From positions 1-48,649 of the forward strand of contig NZ_FNYE01000052.1 of the NCBI RefSeq assembly GCF_900108945.1: a DNA stretch of 48,649 bases. Reading direction: 5' to 3'. This DNA is from Paraburkholderia diazotrophica. Its GTDB lineage: Bacteria > Pseudomonadota > Gammaproteobacteria > Burkholderiales > Burkholderiaceae. Positions 44,746 through 48,649 of this stretch are shown here, in pieces. Every line of letters starts with the position of its first letter. Position 1 is the stretch's first letter. Under the pieces are notes generated by a model. It was not told the DNA's origin and ran no database searches. It was given only the letters and a program-made list of their open reading frames with translations. Made by a program: the position numbers and the translations under genes.

Positions 44746-45447
44746 TACGCAAGACAGCAATCAAGCGACAATCGGCTTTGGCCATGTCCGTACTGTCCAT
44801 CCAAACCAAACGTGCCGATCGACGTCCGATTCGCGCGTTGCCGCGAGCCGAAATTCAAGCGATTTTTGCTGCTCCTGACCTCTCGACCCCGTTCGAAGCA
44901 CGTCATCACGCGATGCAGCTACCGATGTATAACACCGGCGCACGAGTTGCGGCGATTACGATAATCTCTTGCACAGATTGAGTTCGTCAGTCGCAGCAGC
45001 TTCTGCATCTTCACGGCAAGAACGTAAGGAGCGGTGTGTGCCACTCTGAACTAGGACGGCTGACGCGATCGGGAAATGGATGCGCGAACGAGACGCGATG
45101 CCGACCTCGCTATTGTTCACCAACTACTGCAGCGAGACGTCGACCCGCAATAGCGTCGATCGCATCCTGAAAAGGCGATCGTCGAAGTGGTGCATACCTA
45201 TCCGAGTCTGTCGAAAAAGCACAAATCGCCCCGGTCATAAGGCACGCGACGGCGACGCATCTGTTGCAGGCCGACATCGACATCAGTGTCATCGCATTGT
45301 TGCTGGACAATGAAAGCATCGACACAACGCATCGACCAAGAGTCCCACCTTGCGCACACGGATGACGCTTGTAGCCTATCGGGCCGCGGACGCCGTGTTT
45401 TCACGCAGCCGACAAGTTCATGGCTTTCCTCGAAACTCTCTGATTAT
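44745..45447 (+). pseudogene. Tyrosine recombinase (XerC/D-type integrase), frameshifted
   Basis: RALPRAEIQAIFAAPDLSTP and MYNTGARVAAI carry the first catalytic Arg region (NTGAR). Farther on, VIRHATATHLLQADIDISVI with ALLLDNESIDTTHR holds the HxxR-type and LGH-type motifs, here LDN. The tail HAADKFMAFLETL ends at a TGA near 45446. Frames change several times. Such recombinases are common in Burkholderia and rhizobial plasmids as multi-gene insertion units. Confidence 0.75.
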
Positions 45448-45594
45448 GCGCACCGCGACGATCGGGCTGCCCTGTTCCAGACGGTTCAGCGGCCGTCGTT
45501 TCGCCCAAATTTGCCGATGGGGGTATTCCGAGCCGACCCTCGGATAGGGTGCCCTTCAAATGGACGTTTGCGCGTCTTCAGACTCGTCGGAAAA

Positions 45595-46182
45595 TCAAGA
45601 TTTGACACATATCCGTGCGACCGCACGATCGAGCGCCGCGCGATGAAGGACATCAAGCGACGCTTGTTGAGCTACTTGCCCCACTGCCGCTGCAACCAGT
45701 GCATGGCAATCTGCGATGCTGCGCAGAGGCGCCACGCTCTGCAGATTCTGCATGATAGAGGCCTGTAGCTTATCTAGAATTGGTCGGATGACACCCGCTA
45801 AGCTCTGCCGCGGCGTGGCAGGAGCATCGCCCTGACGTCTCCAGTTGTTAAGCAGCGCGTACTGAACTTCTTTGTTGGCTTCAACCTGGTCCGAGAAAAT
45901 GTTTATCGCATCCTCCGTAGTTAGCCCGTACTCAGACGCCATCGTCGCCGCATTTGCAATGACTTGCGCTTCCCGCTGACCGTCGTAGACGGGTTGACCA
46001 GTGTCCCACTTGCTAAGAGCGACCTGGTCAGCGGTGTTAAGGCGATCCGCCATGCTACGCACAAGCGGCACGAACGCATCCTGCTGCGCTCCAATGCCGG
46101 GCGAGCAGCCTGCCGCGAACCATAAAGCTAGTGCAAGTGTCACGGCATGCCGAGTCCCAACGGGCCCAACCTTCTTCTTCAT
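45595..46182 (-). CDS. Periplasmic chorismate mutase (AroQ gamma class)
   Basis: A 195-residue secreted chorismate mutase, converting chorismate to prephenate outside the cytoplasm. The signal peptide MKKKVGPVGTRHAVTLALAL ends near GIGAQQ. The helical core shows FVPLVRSMADRLNTADQVAL, SKWDTGQPVYDGQREAQVIA and IFSDQVEANKEVQYALLNNW. These match the Arg/Lys/Gln active-site pattern of *AroQ enzymes. The start was taken at 46182 because the upstream codons do not fit an export signal. Its role in bacteria with a cytoplasmic enzyme is unclear. No partner cyclohexadienyl dehydratase gene is intact nearby. Confidence 0.85.
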   Translation of the reverse strand: MKKKVGPVGTRHAVTLALALWFAAGCSPGIGAQQDAFVPLVRSMADRLNTADQVALSKWDTGQPVYDGQREAQVIANAATMASEYGLTTEDAINIFSDQVEANKEVQYALLNNWRRQGDAPATPRQSLAGVIRPILDKLQASIMQNLQSVAPLRSIADCHALVAAAVGQVAQQASLDVLHRAALDRAVARICVKS

Positions 46183-46399
46183 TTCCAATACTGCTACTCC
46201 TATTGGTCGATACTTGCCAGCGGCATAGCGACTGGAGACACCTCGTCGCCCGATACCGGTCGAGCGACCGGGGAAATCTCCGTCAATGCGCCCCTGACCT
46301 AGCACAGACGGACAGGCCAAATTCGGGAGGAAGAACGTGAGAGCACCGAGATGGTTCGTCTCTTACGACGCCTTTCTAGAAGGAAAGGCATCATCCCGA

Positions 46400-46843
46400 C
46401 TATCGAACGATGGTGAATTTACAACCCGAAGCGGTCGGATCAGTGCATTCATAGTAGATAACGCCAAACGGGCCTTCTTTCCGATGCCACACTGTACTAC
46501 CCTCCAACGCGACAACCGGCTCCGGAAGCGAATTAGGTTTATATCGTAAGTCTACGGTACCTTTGTCAACTTCATAAGAGCACTTGGCTAACGATCCTCG
46601 CGATACGTCATCATCCTGCGCTGGATAAAACGTGGCGGCGTTAAACTGCCTGATATTGCCTCCGCTACCTGCTGGCGCAATACCCAGCCATTCACCTTCG
46701 TTATCACTGGTTCGCGCCGAGTACACGCCCACTGTCCTCTTGATCTGGGCTGGAGAAGGGCAGCTTTCTACCGTTGCAGCCAGCGTATGAGCTGATACGC
46801 CAAGCGAAAGTATGAAAATCAAAAAACCTTTCTTCTTCCTCAT
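46400..46843 (-). CDS. Small exported protein, DUF3757-like
   Basis: A 147-residue protein with a clear signal peptide (MRKKKGFLIFILSLGVSAHT, cut near LAA). The mature part has CPSPAQIKRTVGVYSA and ends YYECTDPTASGCKFTI; several cysteines could form disulfides. AGGAG lies 7 nt before ATG 46843. The layout resembles the DUF3757 family of uncharacterised periplasmic proteins. The gene is AT-richer than average. Confidence 0.6.
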   Translation of the reverse strand: MRKKKGFLIFILSLGVSAHTLAATVESCPSPAQIKRTVGVYSARTSDNEGEWLGIAPAGSGGNIRQFNAATFYPAQDDDVSRGSLAKCSYEVDKGTVDLRYKPNSLPEPVVALEGSTVWHRKEGPFGVIYYECTDPTASGCKFTIVR

Positions 46844-46904
46844 TTGTACTCCTTTGAAATATTGATTAACGAGTTCTTGCAAATCGTCTCGCCTTTCGAC
46901 TCAA

Positions 46905-47155
46905 AAGACGAATTCTCAAGCGACGTTTTCACGCCCGTCCGATCTTGCAACGTTGGAGTGTCTGCGTTGGCCGCAGGGTACCTGCGGTGACGATCTTGCG
47001 CGGGGCTGAACTGTAGCGAGACACGTGCTTGAAGAAAAGCGCGGCCGTAGTGTTGTCGCACCGCTTTTGCAGCGACACGGACGAACACCCAACTGGACGC
47101 CATGGCACGCCACAGCACGTACGGCTCGCCACGCAGACCGTCCATCAGGCGATTC
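46905..47155 (-). mobile_element. IS6-family transposase fragment
   Basis: The minus strand encodes LRGEPYVLWRAM, then in other frames LQKRCDNTTAALFFKHVSRY and SAPRKIVTAGTLRPTQTLQR. These correspond to LRGEPYLLWRAVDEHG, LQKRRDKAAAKRFFKRV and PRKIVTDQLRSY of IS6 transposases. It is a central fragment only, between the DUF3757-like gene and the exporter gene. Confidence 0.7.
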
Positions 47156-47159
47156 GCAG

Positions 47160-48080
47160 TCACACGCGACCCCGTGGAGATGAGTGAGCACGGATACCGC
47201 CTACCACTGCACCGATGCATGCGCAAACAACGCACAGCGTTCCAACGAACTGGGATCTGCTTATCGGCTGTGCAAGTACGAGGCAGCCGATCGCCGCCGC
47301 GATCGCAGGCTCGGTGCACATCACGACACCGAATGCGGATGCGCTCATCCGACGCAGGGCGATCAGTTTAAGTATGTATGGGACAATCGGCACCAAGACT
47401 GCAATATACGCGGCATTGACGAGTTGCCCCACGGGCAAATGGCCGCCGCTCAGCAGAATACCGAATGGCCCGGTAATGACAGCGGCTGCGATCAGGGACA
47501 CAGAAAGCCCTTCCGGCCCCTCAAACATCATGCCGACGCGCTTCTTCAACACGATGTGCGCAACCCAGCCGAGCGCCGATCCAATCGGGAAGACCAAGTC
47601 AACGGGGCTGACCACCCACATGCCGTCCTGCCGAGCTAGCAATAGCACGCCCGCGACTGCGAACACCGGCCACATCAATCTTCTGAGTCTGCGCTCGCCG
47701 AATGTCGCGACCGCGACCGGCCCAAGGAAGCTGACGGCCACTGCAAACCCAAGCGGCACACGCCGCACTGCCTCGAAGAAGCACAGCGTCATACACGCCG
47801 CCGCACTGCCAAGCGCGACCGCGGCACCCCAGTGCTGGCGAGAATACTTGTGAAGCGGCGGTCTCGCAATGGCCGCGAGCGCTATCGCTGCGAAGCACAA
47901 CCGCAACCAGGTTATGCCAACGGTACTGTGTTTTATCGTCGTGGACAGCGATAGCGCGGCACCGAGTTGAATGCTGCACATCGACGCGAAGGCGAACATC
48001 AGCGCGATCGCGTGCGAGAACAGCACGGACGCTCTCGACAACGCGTATTTGGCGTGTTTTGCGTTAAATTCCCCGCTCAT
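47160..48080 (-). CDS. DMT-family exporter (EamA, RhtA-like)
   Basis: A 306-residue inner-membrane protein with ten predicted helices in two EamA repeats. Motifs SIQLGAALSLSTTIKHSTVG, WLRLCFAAIALAAIARPP and FFEAVRRVPLGFAVAVSFLG follow the RhtA amino-acid/threonine exporter subgroup. ATG 48080 has only a weak GAGAAA site. It is transcribed divergently from a LysR-type gene at 48173 with a LysR-type motif between them, so it was probably controlled by that regulator. The export substrate is unknown. Confidence 0.9.
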   Translation of the reverse strand: MSGEFNAKHAKYALSRASVLFSHAIALMFAFASMCSIQLGAALSLSTTIKHSTVGITWLRLCFAAIALAAIARPPLHKYSRQHWGAAVALGSAAACMTLCFFEAVRRVPLGFAVAVSFLGPVAVATFGERRLRRLMWPVFAVAGVLLLARQDGMWVVSPVDLVFPIGSALGWVAHIVLKKRVGMMFEGPEGLSVSLIAAAVITGPFGILLSGGHLPVGQLVNAAYIAVLVPIVPYILKLIALRRMSASAFGVVMCTEPAIAAAIGCLVLAQPISRSQFVGTLCVVCACIGAVVGGIRAHSSPRGRV

Positions 48081-48108
48081 CCATATTTCTCGCGTGAGTG
48101 AAGGAAGG

Positions 48109-48127
48109 ATACTAACCGCAGATGTAT
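48109..48127. promoter_or_regulatory. Candidate LysR binding site (ATAC-N11-GTAT)
   Basis: In the 92-bp gap between the divergent exporter and lysR genes, ATAC and GTAT are separated by exactly 11 bp. This fits the T-N11-A dyad of LysR-type regulators. Confidence 0.55.
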
Positions 48128-48172
48128 GCGTGGTATAAGCTGGAAATCTTTATGTGTGCATGAGGGAAATTG

Positions 48173-48400
48173 ATGATTCCAGATCTCGACAGCACGCTGC
48201 TGCGTACGTTCGTGACGGTGGTTGAAGCCGGCAGCGTGAGTAATGCTGCAATGGCACTTCATCTCACTCAGGCTGCCGTCAGCATGCCTCTTCGTCGTCT
48301 TGAAGACGAAGAGGCATGCTGACGCCTGCTCGAACGTTCGCCGCGCGACATGAAGCCGACTTCGGCGGGCAGCGTACTACTGCCGTACGCGCACCCGCTT
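48173..48400 (+). pseudogene. LysR-type regulator, interrupted by a stop within a palindrome
   Basis: After GAGGGA, ATG 48173 opens MIPDLDSTLLRTFVTVVEAG, with the winged helix-turn-helix LHLTQAAVSMPLRRLEDE. A TGA at codon 50 (48320-48322) ends the frame where the family continues ELGCRLLER. Homology resumes in the same frame (RLLERSPRDMKPTSAGSVLL) to about 48397 and is then lost. The stop lies in the right arm of a perfect inverted repeat. The regulator is inactive, so the neighbouring exporter may be uncontrolled. Confidence 0.85.
48277..48324. repeat. Perfect 20-bp inverted repeat inside the lysR gene
   Basis: Arms at 48277-48296 and 48305-48324 are perfectly complementary with an 8-bp loop. 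The left arm codes for conserved LysR residues (VSMPLRR), while the right arm replaces the conserved ELGCR segment. The right arm therefore seems to be a copied reverse complement of the left. Confidence 0.85.
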
Positions 48401-48649
48401 GCGCGCCTCGTCCATGTTGGCCACGAACCAATTCCGACCCATGTTGGCGATCATATACGCATGAGCAAACGCTGTTGCAATGGAATCGGAATCTTTCAAT
48501 AGATGCAAGTGTGTTATCGAGTTCATTTAGCGTGCCGTCGCCCGACCATTACAGCGGGCAGCGACTTGATGTTGGACTTCACCCCACAGTCGGGCTTGCC
48601 CTGTTCAAAGGAACCCAGATGCTTGGCGCGGCGCTTGGCCATCTTTTCG
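48401..48649. other. Right edge, unassigned
   Basis: About 250 bp after the lysR homology ends. Short minus-strand frames (e.g. AFAHAYMIANMGRNWFVANM near 48412-48475, and EKMAKRRAKHLGSFEQGKPD at the edge) look protein-like but are too short to assign. Confidence 0.35.

Noticed and set aside
1..48649. CRISPR arrays, tRNA or rRNA genes
   Set aside because: No regularly spaced repeats, cloverleaf signatures or rRNA core sequences were noticed on reading both strands.

Overview
The window looks like GC-rich DNA of a Burkholderiales bacterium, most likely Burkholderia sensu lato (Paraburkholderia/Caballeronia type). The evidence is the gene content: a GspD start, a Burkholderia-style porin, an ACC deaminase, and a membrane-bound hydrogenase operon in the same gene order as in Cupriavidus necator. 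Broken transposases (IS6, IS3, IS66, IS110, IS5, IS481-like and IS21-like families) and truncated or frameshifted genes are unusually dense. This suggests a plasmid, a chromid or a decaying chromosomal region. No tRNA, rRNA or CRISPR array was seen.

Layout. 1-160: start of gspD running off the left edge. 300-900: IS6 scars. 970-2814: secreted S33-type peptidase. 2815-6100: insertion-sequence debris and non-coding DNA. 6100-12965: an intact aldehyde dehydrogenase, an intact AT-richer GH13 glucosyltransferase gene, then a decayed uptake/oxidation operon (ABC ATPase, two permeases, FAD oxidoreductase, RidA). 12958-18110 (minus strand): an orphan hypF-hypE pair in a likely operon with an isochorismatase-family hydrolase, a small membrane protein and a GNAT acetyltransferase. 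18989-20257 (minus): a lone diaminobutyrate aminotransferase. 21098-34817 (plus): hoxK-G-Z-M-L-O-Q-R-T-V-hypA-B-F-C-D-E, a complete [NiFe]-hydrogenase structural and maturation operon. 35418-36800 (minus): tri-heme cytochrome c peroxidase. 36800-39060: IS6/IS110 scars with pirin and LysR fragments. 39084-40100 (minus): acdS. 41372-42532: porin. 42596-48649: IS6 relics, an unusual A-type Fe-S-like protein, a dead tyrosine recombinase, periplasmic chorismate mutase, a small secreted protein, a DMT exporter and a broken divergent lysR.

How it works together. HoxK carries the six cysteines of the oxygen-tolerant type. HoxG is the Ni-Fe subunit and HoxZ passes electrons to quinone. HoxM trims HoxG; HoxL, O, Q, T and V assist assembly. 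HypA/B supply nickel, and HypF/E/C/D make and deliver Fe(CN)2CO. The hypF inside this operon is degenerate: it has lost the acylphosphatase Asn, has two zinc-finger cysteines replaced, and has a frameshifted 3' end. The rubredoxin gene hoxR is also degenerate. The intact hypF at 12958-15333 could supply the missing carbamoyl transfer, or could serve a separate cyanide/nitrile-type chemistry with its own neighbours. This two-locus arrangement is the most interesting feature of the window. Other notable items are a perfect 20-bp inverted repeat that creates a stop codon in a LysR gene, a GH13 gene lodged inside a decayed polyamine/amine-type operon, and an IscA-like protein missing most of its ligand cysteines.
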